From positions 57,740,001 to 57,804,000 of the forward strand of contig JADMNL010000028.1 of NCBI GenBank assembly GCA_016271365.2: a stretch of 64,000 bases of DNA, given 5' to 3'. The notes under the pieces are model-generated. The model made no database searches and was not told where the DNA came from. It saw only the letters and a program-made list of their open reading frames with translations. This document shows, piece by piece, positions 20,261 through 30,600 of this stretch. Within the stretch, counting starts at the first letter, position 1, and the number at the start of each line of letters is the position of its first letter. Origin of the DNA: Neoceratodus forsteri (lineage: Eukaryota; Chordata; Ceratodontiformes; Ceratodontidae). A program made the position numbers and the translations under genes.

Positions 20261-20680
20261 GCAGGGGGGTGGTATTCCTGCTCTGGGGACAGGAAAGACA
20301 TGTGGGTGTGGGGGCAAGCGGGTCTGCCTATCCATCCCTGGGGCTTGTCTGCGCAGGTCTGGGTGCTCGTGATAGCTATCTATGCACCCGGCCCATGCCT
20401 ACTGTGCCAGTGATCCACTGAGGGACACAGGACAGACATTCAATTGGATGCCTGCCTGAGTCTGCTAGTCTGCTCCCAGCTGCCCTGCGCAGGCTGGGCG
20501 GGGGGGGCAGGGTCATGGACAGGTGCCCGTGGGTGTCTGCAGTTGTGAATACCATGTTCCCTGCACCTGTCCAGGGCTGCAGAGCTACATGGGTGAGATA
20601 TGCGCCTCTGGGGTGTATTTCCTGCCCATTTGTGCATAGTGGCCATTATTTGGTAGTTCCCCACACTGCTTTCCCAGTTG
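19202..20680. other. GC-rich segment, unassigned, with nested hairpin
   Basis: About 1.5 kb of GC-rich DNA, abruptly different from the AT-rich LINE before it and the LINE after it. Long frames on both strands (up to 270 codons on minus, 19308-20120) are low-complexity, rich in Gly, Ser, Pro and Cys, and show no motif, so they are probably compositional. The middle contains a nested palindrome at 19857-19943 and a (GT)n run at 20232-20260. It may be one insertion, perhaps a non-autonomous DNA element, but no terminal repeats were identified. Confidence 0.4.
20232..20260. repeat. (GT)n microsatellite
   Basis: About fourteen uninterrupted GT/TG dinucleotides inside the GC-rich segment. Confidence 0.95.
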
Positions 20681-22325
20681 GAGGTTGGATCGCATTCTTT
20701 TACTGGATCCTCAATTTAGATTATGGCTTCAGGAAGTCACAGAGGAATACTTTGTAGAAAATGACAATGGATGTACCTCTATATCTATACTGTGGGAAGC
20801 CTTTAAGACTATTGTTAGAGGCACAATCATAGGATATACAGCCCATCACCACGAAGAGTGTGAAAAGCAGCTGGCTTCCTTAGCAAACCAATTGGCAGCT
20901 AAATAAGCATCCCTTAAATCTAACATGTGTATCACCAAAAACTCTCCACTACAGAAAAAGATAACTGCACTTCGACATGAAATAAACACACTCACCGCAA
21001 GGAAAGCTGAACTTGCTATTTTACATCTAAAGCATAAATACTGGGAAAGCAATGAAAAATGTAGGGGAATGTTTGGCTTACCATTTAAAAAACAACAATC
21101 TGAGCGATATATTCCTTCTCTTATGAATAAATCAGACCCACTCTGTACTAAGCCCCAAGAGATAAATAAGGCATTGGAGGTTGTGATTTAATAAATAAGG
21201 CTATGTCAGAATTCTATCAACAACTATATGCATTGATTTCCTCTCCCACACCGCAGCTGCTTTCAAACCTTCTTGCTAGTGTGCAGCTCCCTAAATTAGA
21301 CCCCATCCACACAACATTCTTAGATCAACCTACAGTATTACTCTCAAAGAAATCAAAGATGTGGTCAGAGGCCTTAAACCTAGGAAATCTCCAGGAGGTG
21401 ATGGTCTCCCTATCGATATCTATCCATTTTGGTTCCTCAACTTATGACCCATACTACATTGTCCTTATGCAGAAATTGCATCCTCTGGGGTGTTCCCACC
21501 ATTCACGACAATTGCCACAATTGCTGTCCTTCTTAAGCCCGGTAAAGACCATTCTCTCCCTTCCAGCTATCGACCCATCTCCCTAATCACAGCAGACAGC
21601 AAAATATATGCATACATTGTGGCCAGATGATTGCAACCTTACCTGCTACAGTTAATATATCCCTCACAAGTAGGTTTTGTGTGAGGTAGGCTTAGTTCAG
21701 ATGAGTTAAGGACCCTACTAAACTTAATACATATTGCCCGAACATCTCCTTCTCCTACAGCTGCGTTGCTATTGACTTCGAAAAAACCTTCGATTCTATC
21801 AAATGGAATTACTTATATGCAGTATTAACCCACATAGGAATAGGAATCAATTTTATCTCAGCAATTAAAGCTATGTACTGCTCACCAAAGGCTCAAGTTC
21901 TTACCAACTCTATAATACCCCCCTTCCCTCGAGCTCAGGGCATTAGGCAGGGTTGCCCCTTTTTTCTTTACCTTTTTATTAGCCATTGAGCCTCCTGCAG
22001 CCACTACTAAGCAACATCCTAATATTTCGAGTATTTCGGCAGGTGATCAGATGCACAATACTCTGCTGTACACTGACAATCTCTTAGTGCTCTTAGATAT
22101 GGCCCATGACTCTATTGCTCCATTGATGGACATCTTACATAAATTTACATCCCTCTCCAGGCTAAAAAGGAATCAAACTAAGACAGAAGTCCTGCCACTG
22201 AATAAGAAGTGTCTCCCTTCCAGCTTTTACAACCCTGCAACTCAGATGGACCCAGCCTCTCTGACTTATTTAGGAAATAGAATAACGCCTCATTTGCAAA
22301 CATTTTGTGACTCGAACAGTACCAG
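20681..22325 (+). pseudogene. L1/Tx1 ORF2 fragment: linker and reverse transcriptase (Tx1-b)
   Basis: Plus-strand L1/Tx1 ORF2, 5' truncated in the region just after the endonuclease. In order: RLDRILL (remnant of the end of the nuclease), SISILWEAFKTIVRGTIIG (20783-20835, the S-x-LWE-x-x-K block of L1 linkers), a basic coiled region, YQQLY, LPKLDPIH, a degraded KSPGGDGLP block near 21390-21420, TIAVLLKPGKDHSLPSSYRPISL (about 21510-21580), QVGFV, FDSIKWNYLYAVLTHIGI and IRQGCP. The catalytic box at 22060-22090 reads YTDN where YADD is expected, so both Ala and the second Asp are lost. Many stops. It is a dead copy interrupted at 22326. Confidence 0.85.
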
Positions 22326-22745
22326 GTTGCTCAGAGGCAGGCGGGGGGGGGAGGAAGGACTGAGTGTCCCAAGACAGCTCTCCTTCCTCGTGGAGGGGGG
22401 GTTAGAGTGGCGCGCTGCTTGCCTGCCACCCAGCGATGGCTGAGTGACAGCACATGTACATCATCATGAAGGGAAGGAACCCCAGTTACAAGGTGCCAGG
22501 GCTGTCTCTGCAGAGGCAGAGCCCAGATATTGCACGTGGGCCCAAGGGAGAAAATAGAGGAAAAAGAACTGCAGGTGGCAGGATAATTGACTGACCTCCA
22601 ATAGGCTCCACACCGGCAGCCCAAGCACAGCCAGAGTCCTGCAGCAGAGGCCACTGGCTGAAGCAAGTCCTGGGGGAAGCCGAGTGACGGGGCTGACGGA
22701 TCAGTCAAGAAGAGGGCTGCCAGGGGGAAGAATCAGGAGATAAGT
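22326..22745. mobile_element. GC-rich insertion inside Tx1-b
   Basis: Tx1-b coding sequence stops after LGNRITPHLQTFCDSNS and resumes after about 420 bases. The intervening GC-rich DNA has no LINE similarity. No tRNA-like head, terminal inverted repeat or clear target duplication was seen, and some RT-to-C-terminal coding (perhaps 60-100 codons) appears to be missing. It may be a SINE-like insertion with deletion; family unknown. Confidence 0.4.
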
Positions 22746-24340
22746 GTATGTGGAAAAAAAAGAACATACTCCCGAGATATTTACTGTATAATGGTTCTAG
22801 TGTACCCCAGTTCAGCTAAGCAGAGCATGGTTTCACCAATAGCAGAGACAAATATATAAATTTGTGTGGGCAAATGCCCAAGCCTGGGTGCGGAGTGGAG
22901 TTCTGTTTGCTAGGAAGGAGTGGGACGGAGGGGCACTCCCAAACCTAGAAGCCTTCTGGAAAGCTGCACAGGTTAAGAATGCTCTATTGTGGATGGATTC
23001 TCAGTACCAAGCCCACTAGATGACAATAGAAATGGACACAGTTGGACACACTCCACTGTCTGCCATGCTATTTGATGCCAAACTAACTAAAAATCTCACA
23101 CATAATCCATACAAGGTGATGCAGGTTACATTATGGAGATTTTGCTGGATAGAATGGGACTCAGTGTTTCTCCCAGTGACCCTAGATCCCTGATGTAAGA
23201 GGCAGGCCACAGGTGGGTTGCAATACCCAGAACAGATCCTAAAAGTATCTACAGTTATTACATTCGAAGAATGTCATAAAAAATGTGGTTGGTCTGTAAC
23301 AGATTGCTTTCGGTACTTTCAAATTAGAAATTACATTCAAGACTAACTTAGAATAGGAAGGGGGGAAGAACACAAGGAGGCACCATGGAAGGAACTAACA
23401 CTGGGACTGCTACTCCAAACATTCCAGCAGAAGGGCGCAATTACTCTTCTATACCAACTCTTCCTTCTAGTAAAAAGAAATCAGGTACAGTATATAACAA
23501 ATAAATGGTATATGATTGCCCAAATACAACTGGCAATAACAGACTGGGAAAAAATATGGCAAAGAACGTATAAAACCGCACCCTTCCCACACTGGCGTGA
23601 ATATGCTTGGAAAGTAAGGACACAATATTTTGCTACCCCAGTGTTGCAGTCCAGGTGGGATACTTATAGACAGGGACATTTCTCGAGGCAGTGTGGAGAA
23701 GTACGAGCTATGTATTATGTATTTTGGAGTTGTTCTCATCTAGAATCCTATTGGGCAGAGGTGGCCAACTGTCTGACATGCTTATTTACAATTATGGAAC
23801 CATTATTGTTCCAACACTTGGTGCTGGGACTCCCTTCCAGAGAACTGAAGGGTAAGGAGCTATTATATCTTTGAGATATCTCTACTGTGGCAGCATCTAA
23901 GGCCATTACTCGGAAATGGCTTCAGACCCCCTTCCCTCCACAGGGAAATGAGTGGACTGAGAAAGTAGGTAACAGTGCAGAAATGGAAATACTTACTTTT
24001 TCAGTACAAGATAGAATGCAAGCCTACCTCTCACGATGGGCCAGATGGCAGTTAACCCGGGAGCAGGGAGCAGAGTTGGAGATCTAGCTTTGTAAGCTCA
24101 GCTGCCCTAGATTAGTTGGCTTCAGAAGATAGACAGGATAAGAAATAGCTGACGGCCAAAAATGTGAAAGAGACTGATGATTTTTTTCTGGTGATCCTTC
24201 CTCTCTTAACATTTCTGTACCCAAGAATTATCCCCTGAGAGGTGAAGAATGTGATAACAAGAAAACGCTGGCAGTTAAAATAACACTCCACTATAGATAT
24301 ATGTTGGCCCCCTTTGGGACCTTTCTAGTTAATTTATTGC
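22746..24340 (+). pseudogene. L1/Tx1 ORF2 fragment: C-terminal domain and 3' UTR (Tx1-b)
   Basis: C-terminal half of Tx1-b. In scattered frames: KFVWANAQAWVRSGVLF, KEWDGGALPNLEAFWKAAQVKN and WMDSQYQAHWMTIE (22860-23030), typical of the L1 GG-x-x-x-P-N..YY-x-A block. Then a 120-codon frame at 23512-23874 (TDWEKIWQRTYK, HWREYAWKVRTQYF, a Cys-containing region MYYVFWSCSHLESYW), and 23887-24087 with KAITRKWLQTPFP. The coding end is near 24087. The next 250 bases are AT-rich and may be 3' UTR; no poly(A) tail is visible. Confidence 0.8.
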
Positions 24341-25368
24341 ACCCATAGTGTCAGAAGCTGGGGCCCTGCCTGGGGGCCTTAGCACAAGAGTAAAAAAGGG
24401 GAAGGTTTTGGTGCATAGTGGAGCTTGAGAGAGCCCCAGAAGAAGAGGGGTAGAGAAGGTGGTGGTGTGTTTCGGCCATGAGGGCCACAATTTGGTGTTG
24501 GGGTTGGCTGCTTGCCACCCTGACCCACCACCCTCGAAGACCAGTGTGAGGATGTAGCGATCAGGGCCAGGAGGAGTCCAGAGCAATTTGGGGACTGCCT
24601 GTGCCAGTGGGAGCCATAGCCCAGGAAGAAGAAGAAAAGTGGCACGTCTAGTGACTCTCTGGTACCTTGGTGGAGTGGCACAGGTGGGTTCCCCCCCTTT
24701 TGCTTCTCAACAGGTGAATGTGCAGAGCAAGTCATTGGCCAGGTCAATGGGGAAGCACAGTGGTGATAGCTCGTATTGCAGGGAGTGCAGTGGTGACAGT
24801 CTGTCTCCCCTTCCAGTGGCACTTTGGCCTGGCATGGAGGTTCTGTGGAGCCTATTCAGCCTAAGAGAGGAGTGTGTACGGGTCTTCGGGGTTGCCAGGG
24901 CTAATAGAAACACCCTGGGATGCTCGGAGCTTCACAAAGGCTTGGGATAGAGGGGACTTAGCATCTTTCAGGGACTTGGTTTGCTGTGATAAGAAGACCA
25001 CCTTAATGGGTGCCCCAGATTCGAACCCCTGGCGAGAGGAGGACTGCATAAGGTATTCAGCTACTCTACTCCCTGTAGCTGGTAGTGCACTGTCTGGCCT
25101 GTGAGATCAGTCCCAGTGAATGCTGGAAAAGAAAGTAAGTTTTGTGCAGGAGGATTTTGGGAAGAACAGATCTAATTGCGGCCTGCATCCCGGCCGTGTG
25201 TGTTTGCTGCTGCCAGGATTGTGGAGCCTGTTCGACTCAGAGAGCACTGCAGGGGAAGAGCTTTTAACAATTAAAAGTTTTCTGCAGACTGTCTTGGTCA
25301 GTATGCCATAATGGTTTCCCACTGTTGTGATTTGCACCCACCACTCCATGGACTGAGTTAATCAAACA
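24341..25368. other. No recognised gene; GC-rich unassigned DNA
   Basis: About 1 kb, with frames up to 147 codons on both strands. All are proline-, serine- or threonine-rich and none carries a motif. No tRNA-like or LINE sequence was seen. Confidence 0.5.
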
Positions 25369-25470
25369 CAGTATAACCTCATTTATCCAAATGTGTGTGG
25401 GGACAATACAATTGTTTGGATAAATGGGGTTTGGGATAACTGAGAGTTTTGGATAACTGAGGTTTGACTG
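25369..25470. mobile_element. Pogo/Tigger-like MITE (102 bp)
   Basis: A short element that is nearly all inverted repeat. The left end CAGTATAACCTCATTTATCC and the reverse complement of the right end CAGTCAAACCTCAGTTATCC agree at most positions. Inner copies of GGATAAATGGGGTTTGGGAT and GGATAACTGAGG continue the pattern. The CAGT start with repeated TTATCC is typical of pogo/Tigger-type Tc1/mariner elements. A TA follows the right end; the left TA is not evident. It is too short to encode a transposase, so it would be non-autonomous. Confidence 0.7.
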
Positions 25471-26610
25471 TATATAAATTAAATTTTATTTTTTCCTTCT
25501 TTTAACCTGGAGTGGACAATGGACTTCATCATTTGGCTCATTGTGTTTGTGCATTAATCAAATTTGCCCCCACAGCTGCTGTACGCCCCCTCGCTGCTAA
25601 GTAAGGCCAGCACCCCCCTAAAAATATCTCATCTGGACTCAGGTAACAAGTTGCAATATTTTCCTGAGACCGTGATTTCTGGCTGTACAGTGTTCCCCTC
25701 CCACCAAAGTTACCATCAGGCATACCCCTAGACACTGGGAGGCAGGACTTACATCTAAATAACTACAATTAAGTTGTTTAATTTGGATATAGATAAGAAA
25801 AATGTACCAATGAAGCAAAACATTTTCATGTATAAGTATTATTGTAACTGAGTAATTCTTTAAAAAAAGAAAGTTTAAAAAAAACAGTGTCTGAATATGA
25901 GTGCGATGTACTGTGTGGACATGTAGACCTGTATTCTGTTTCATAAGATGCTGCTATGGATTTATGCCTACTACCTCAGCTGAATCTGCTTTTGTATCAG
26001 CTGAAAATTTTCAGTGAAGAGTTTAAAGAGCAGCTGCCTAGTTGCTCCCTCCCCAAACATATAGTATAGCTCACCTGGCCCTGACTTGATTGCCATAAAA
26101 ATGTCCCTGTTTTTCTGCCATTGTAAAAAGTTATACCCCTCATAATTATCCCTCAGCCAAAAATGGAGCCACTTCCTCAAGCTGCCGACATGCCCTCATG
26201 CAGGCACACGCAGCCCCATTTTGTGATGTCAGAAAATGAAGACTGCATGTTCGCACTCCATTGAGTTGAATGGGGGTGATTTTTCTGTAGATTTTATTAG
26301 CATTTAGAGTTGCAATTTTAATAAATCAAAGTGACCGCTGAGCTAACAGGGTCCCTTTGAGGCAAAAGTCCTTTTGCATGTGGCGCCTACTTGCTTATCG
26401 TATCAGTTAAAATCAGAGAGGTTTTAATCGGGATAGTTGTATGCTCAACAGAATTATGCCCAGCCTTATCTGCCAGGGGAGGAGTTTCCCACTGGTGGTA
26501 GGGGACAACCCTTCTGGAAGTTCTCCTCTATAAATGGATAACGTCTCACCTGTGATCTGCGGAGATGTTTTCACTGGCCCATGCCTTCCCATTCCTGTTC
26601 AATAATCTGG
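25471..26610. other. No recognised feature
   Basis: About 1.1 kb of mixed composition without gene, tRNA or clear repeat. Frames of up to 101 codons are probably chance. Confidence 0.5.
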
Positions 26611-27180
26611 TCACAGTGCACAAAGCTTGGAAAACACTTCGCTACAGAGGAGGACGCAGGCAGTATTGAATTTACATCCAGTGTCTCCATAACTTGCACC
26701 TCCTTCAACTGTCATGTCCTGCAAGCCTCCTCTTATGAGGTAGGACAGAGCTTTTCTATCAAACAGGGGAGGGATCAGAATCTTTCTCTTAGGCTTCATC
26801 CACTAACCTTCCTCCTCCTCTTCAGAGGGGTCCTCCTCCTCATCAAAAAACACATTCTGGTCAGGATTTTTCTCATAACCCCCTATATCATCATCATCTT
26901 GACCCTCTACACAGTCAAGGTCAGAAGCTTCCTGCAGATCTCGATGAGCAGTGTTGTCCTGCTCTGGTGCACCTGGATGTGCCTTTATGGACCGCCTGGA
27001 CCTGAGGGGCCTGCCTTGGGTGCAGGTGTGTTGGTGGGGATGTTCTGTGGAACATCAGAACTCAGCAGCTCATTTAAGAGCAACAGAAAGGATTGGAGCA
27101 AATCAGCCTTGCCAGTTCTCATCGGTACCCCAGGTGTACCCCCCCCCAGCTCAGGGTTCAACTCGGGAGGACCAAAATAG
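26611..27180 (-). pseudogene. Unassigned acidic coding remnant
   Basis: Read on the minus strand, several adjacent frames look like degraded protein: PELNPELGGGTPGVPMRT and LLLLNELLSSDVPQNIP (27060-27175), then DLDCVEGQDDDDIGG and DEEEDPSEEEEE (26815-26920), then KPKRKILIPPLFDRKALSYL (26730-26795). An acidic middle flanked by Pro-rich and basic segments is common in transposon gag-like or transposase-accessory proteins. I recognise no family. The plus strand also has a 199-codon open frame here, judged to be the shadow. A nearby DIRS-type element could be the source, but that is speculation. Confidence 0.35.
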
Positions 27181-27473
27181 ACTTGTTAGTTTACATTACA
27201 CAATTAGGGCAATAAGAGCTTAAGGGTGAGAGTCTCATCACCAGTGCCAGATTTACCTTGTGTGGGCCCTGGTTCCACAAACCAAAAAAAATTGCGGACC
27301 ACCCCCCAACCCACCCCTAGCCCCCATTTTCATGTGTTTGATTTAATTTTTCCCCAATTCCCCTTTATTTAGATAAGATAGAAATAGGCAATTTAACCAT
27401 TTTTGGAATCAGCAAACATTTAACAACGTAATATTTAACAATATAATGATATGACAACAAATCTGACTGGCAG

Positions 27474-27645
27474 TGTAGCCTAGAGGTTAGAGTAATGAGC
27501 TTGGTACATCTGACAGACCTGGGTTTGATTCCCACAACCTCCACTTGCATACTATGTGACTCACAGCAAGTCACTTAACCACCCCAGTGCTCCCAGTCTG
27601 CCCGTGAAAACAGGCACATCCACGTGTTAAGTGCAGATGAATAGT
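27474..27645 (+). mobile_element. CORE-SINE with tRNA-like head
   Basis: A complete-looking SINE. The A box lies in tagcctagaggttagag (27477-27493), the B box is gggtttgattccc (27521-27533), the CORE string is GCATACTATGTGACTC followed by AAGTCACTTAACC, and a 3' part has GTGAAAACAGGCAC. A copy in the opposite orientation lies at 955-1085 and a related member at 55284-55475. CORE-SINEs (MIR-like) move with LINE machinery, usually L2 or CR1, both abundant here. Confidence 0.85.
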
Positions 27646-28380
27646 TTGTTGCAGCAAGGGGATCATAGCAAGGCAGGATGACCAGCCTGTAAGGCAGTGG
27701 CATCGTTAGCCCAAAAAATGGGGGCATAGTCCCCCCCAGTTTAGGCTTGTGCAGTCGCAGAGGACCAGGCCAGCCAGACCCAGGAGAACAGTCTACGACA
27801 AGTCCAACCAGCAGCAGGAGTGGGACCAGTGATACTGGCAGTACAGGTGCCGGTAACAGTAAAGTATCCCCAAAGCCAAGAAGACTAAGCCAGCAGCAGG
27901 TAAGGTGATGGGTCAGGAAAGCAAGGGAAGGAAGTGGAACTGATGAGAAGGCACTGTTCCAGGCCAGATGGCACAGCACATGAAGGTGGGCAACTGCTAC
28001 TGGGTACAATTGAAATGGACTGGCTGCTGTGGTGGATAGACTGGGTGGGTCCAGACTCTGCCCTAAAATTGTTAGAACTGCTATTGTGCCACATTCTGGC
28101 CCCCTGGCCAGGTGGTGAGACTGTAGTGTGGTCGGTGTGGTCTCTGTGTGGTGTGGTGTGGTGTGGTGGGCTGCAGGCTGCAGTGGCAGTGGGGAAGGGG
28201 CCTGGGGAACTAGTGTCAGACTTATGTTTGTGAAAGGAATTTTGAGAAGAGAAATAGAGGAGGTAGAACACAGAAACATGGACCATGAGGAAGAAAAAAT
28301 GCCGTAGGTTCATCCCAGTCTGCCCCACTTCTTAACCTTTTGCCACTGAAACGAGGGGGGACAACAAGGGAAATAGAGAA
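27646..28380. other. Unassigned; contains short (TGTGG)n
   Basis: No gene recognised. A (TGTGG)n run lies at 28146-28168. The string cagtggcatcgttagccc at 27692 followed by tggggg..ccccccc resembles the ends of hAT-type elements, but no partner end was found. The long minus-strand frames (234 and 147 codons) are Ser/Thr/Pro-rich and lack motifs. Confidence 0.4.
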
Positions 28381-28925
28381 CATGACTCCTGTACTGTCAG
28401 TTAGAGGGCTCTAAATCTTGTACTGACAGTTGGAGGGTGCTGCTTGGAACTCCTGTGCTGCCAGTCAGGTGGGGGGGGGATGCTGTAACTCCTTCACTGC
28501 CAGTCTGTGGGATGAGAAGTTTAACTCCTATACCGTCATTTGGGGAGTCTGTAAGTACTTTACTGCATGGGAGGGGTGGCTGTAACTCCTGTACTGTCAG
28601 TCAGGGGGAGATGAAACTACGTTGGGAGGGGTGGCTCCAACAATTCCTGTACTGTCAGTTGGGGGTGGGAGGGCTCTATCTCCTGTACTGTCAGTTGGGG
28701 GTGGGGTGCTCTGACTCTGGTACTGTCAGTTGGGGGTGGGGTGCTCTGACTCCTGTACTGTCAGTTGGGGGTGCTGTAACTCTTGTACTGTCTGTTGGGG
28801 GGTGCTGGAACTCCTGTGCTGGCAGTCAGAGTGGGGGGGGGCTGTAACTCTTTCACTGTCAGTCTGTGGGAAGGGAAGGTTAACTCCTCCTATACTACTG
28901 TCATTTAGGGGGTCTGGTTCAAGTC
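28381..28925 (+). repeat. Minisatellite, ~35-40 bp unit, with higher-order period
   Basis: About fourteen imperfect units built on an ACTCCTGTACTGTCAGTTGG core followed by a G-run and GGTGCTCT or GCTGTA. Some units differ in a shared way (CTGTGCTGCCAGTCA, TTCACTGCCAGTCTGTGGG, then CCTATACCGTCATTTGGGG). That ordered trio occurs twice, at about 28446-28550 and 28809-28918, giving a second period of about 360 bp. A 136-codon plus-strand frame across it simply translates the repeat. Confidence 0.9.
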
Positions 28926-29340
28926 ATGTTACAAACTGCAGGATTTTCAGCTACTAACTCCCTATGTTTGTCCTGATGCAAATTACATAGCTTGCTTCTA
29001 AAGTTCGCCCTTTGCCACATATTCTTCTTTCTTCTGGATTTCTTCCAGTGTACAAATCCCCCTGTTGTGATGCCCAATCGACAACCATGGGCCATTTGGT
29101 TTTGGAAAAGAAAAAGTTAATAATTAGACTGCTTTCCTTCTGTCTTTGTGTGCAGATAATTCTAAGACTAAGGCAATGGTAGTACTCACCTGCTAATGGT
29201 GATTGTGGGGGTATACATCGCTGAGGTTGTGTCCACCTGATAGGTTGCTTGATGCACATGTGACTTCAAAGAAGTCCGACCCCCTTTCCCTGTGGTGCTG
29301 CCACTCCAGGATCAGTTCGAATTCTTCCAAAGCTGTACCT
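28926..29340 (+). repeat. DIRS-associated terminal repeat block, copy 1
   Basis: Two adjoining parts. The first (about 28935-29180), containing CCATTTGGTTTTGG and CTAAGACTAAGGCAAT, recurs in the same orientation at about 37560-37790. The second (29182-29340), with GGTTGTGTCCACCTGAT, GATGCACATGTGACTTCAAA and CCCTGTGGTGCTGC, recurs in opposite orientation at 37384-37482. Inverted and split termini are expected of DIRS-type elements, and a minus-strand DIRS coding region lies immediately to the right. Assignment as its terminal sequence is inference. Confidence 0.55.
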
Positions 29341-29590
29341 AATCTGCAACCAATAACTCTTGACTTGTTAGTAGGCAACATAATGTTTCCTGATATGTAT
29401 TTTAGCGTGTTAAATTATAGTAGAGGCATTTGTTATGTTTTACCAAAAATTCTGTGGCCCATGAGGGTCCTCTCTTTATTTCTTATTCATACAAATCTAA
29501 ATTTCCGGCCCATACGGCATGCTGATTGTTACTTCTTGAAGCTCATCTGTGAGTCCTTTGTCTCTGACTCACTAACTACCTGGGTGTGTT

Positions 29591-29680
29591 GTGGAGTGCC
29601 TCAGAGATGTATACCCCCACAATCACCTTTACCAGGTGAGTAAACTACCATTGTGGGGGATAATCTCTGAGGCACTCCAC
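29591..29680. repeat. Inverted repeat in DIRS end region
   Basis: The arms gtggagtgcctcagagat (29591-29608) and its exact reverse complement (29663-29680) face each other. They extend inward imperfectly through acccccacaa/ttgtggggg. The segment 29598-29651 also pairs, in reverse complement, with 29172-29227 (the 22-base core at 29198-29219 matches 29606-29627 exactly). DIRS elements use an internal region complementary to their ends to form a circular intermediate; this structure would fit that role but has not been compared with a reference. Confidence 0.6.
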
Positions 29681-29774
29681 ACTCTTTACTCATGGGTTTT
29701 GATGTAAAAAGCAGTACCCTAATGAGAAGGGTGGGTAGTCAGTCCAATATGTTATGTTCAACCTTGCTGTGAAC

Positions 29775-30600
29775 ACCACTACTTAAGTAAAGTTAGTTTT
29801 TGCTTCCAGGGCTACATCTACCCTGTAGTGTTTAGTGAATGTATGTGTTGATGCCCATGTAGCAGCAGCACAAATGTTCTCTACTGTGGCCATCTTTCTC
29901 TCGGCCTATGATGTGGCTATTGCAGTAGTGGAATGGCCTTGATTTTCGTTGGTGGTGTATGATTTGAGGCCTTATACACCTCTGTGATGACAGGCTTAAG
30001 CCAATATGCGCCGTATGTCTGCTGTTCTTGTGATGTAAGTTGACATTAGTCTCCTCATGGCTAGCAGTTGATGCTAAGGGTCACCATCTACCTCTGCAGG
30101 CATATAGACTGGTATTTTGATATCCTGTTTGGTGTGAAAAGGTGTGCATATTTTAGGTAGAAAGGAAGGGATCATCTTTAAGTTGATCTTGTCATCATGA
30201 AATACCAGATAAGGCAGTCTGTGGGATAATGCTTGTAGTTCGCTTATGCATCTAGCTGAATGTATAGTGACCATAAGGAGTGTTTAAGTGTTTGCCATTT
30301 GATTAGTAGTGACTCTAGAGGTTCAGATGGTGAGTTGGTCATTGCCCTGGGTACTAAGTTGAGGTCCCAGGGAGTGGTCCATTGTTTTATCTTAGGATGT
30401 AGATTGGATTGACTGCTACCACTTGCACTGTTAGGGATGCTGGAGATAGTCCCTTATCCAGACCTTGCTGAAGGAAGAGATGTATGTTGGGCACTGTGGT
30501 CCTTAGAGGTTGTATGTTGTTTTCTTCGCACCACCTGTGGAATATTCTCGAATGTCTCTGATACTTTGAGGTAGTGGGTTTTCTCCATAGTGTCGGCACC
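29775..30600 (-). pseudogene. DIRS-type tyrosine recombinase remnant
   Basis: On the minus strand: an N-terminal core-binding part, KPTTSKYQRHSRIFHRWCEENNIQPL, FLQQGLDKGLSPASL (30387-30590). Next comes the catalytic domain start, a SARCISELQALS block (about 30230-30265, first catalytic Arg) and LPYLVFHDDKINLKMIPSFLPK (30140-30215). Further on, in other frames, come HSTTAIATS and CAAATWASTHTFTKHYR (29800-29960), which supplies a candidate nucleophilic Tyr in F-x-x-HY. This layout is that of the recombinase that joins circular DIRS/Ngaro cDNA into the chromosome. Stops and frameshifts interrupt it. No methyltransferase domain was seen. Confidence 0.8.

Noticed and set aside
22331..22708. 125-codon minus-strand frame
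   Set aside because: Lies in the GC-rich insertion of Tx1-b and lacks any motif.
27575..28328. Minus-strand frames of 234 and 147 codons
   Set aside because: Low-complexity Ser/Pro/Thr/His text opposite a TG-rich stretch with a (TGTGG)n run; two frames are open at once, which indicates composition bias.
29203..29643. 146-codon plus-strand frame near the DIRS end
   Set aside because: It spans two complementary repeat blocks and part of it (DAHVTSKKS) recurs in inverted copy at 37384-37482 as non-coding terminal repeat.
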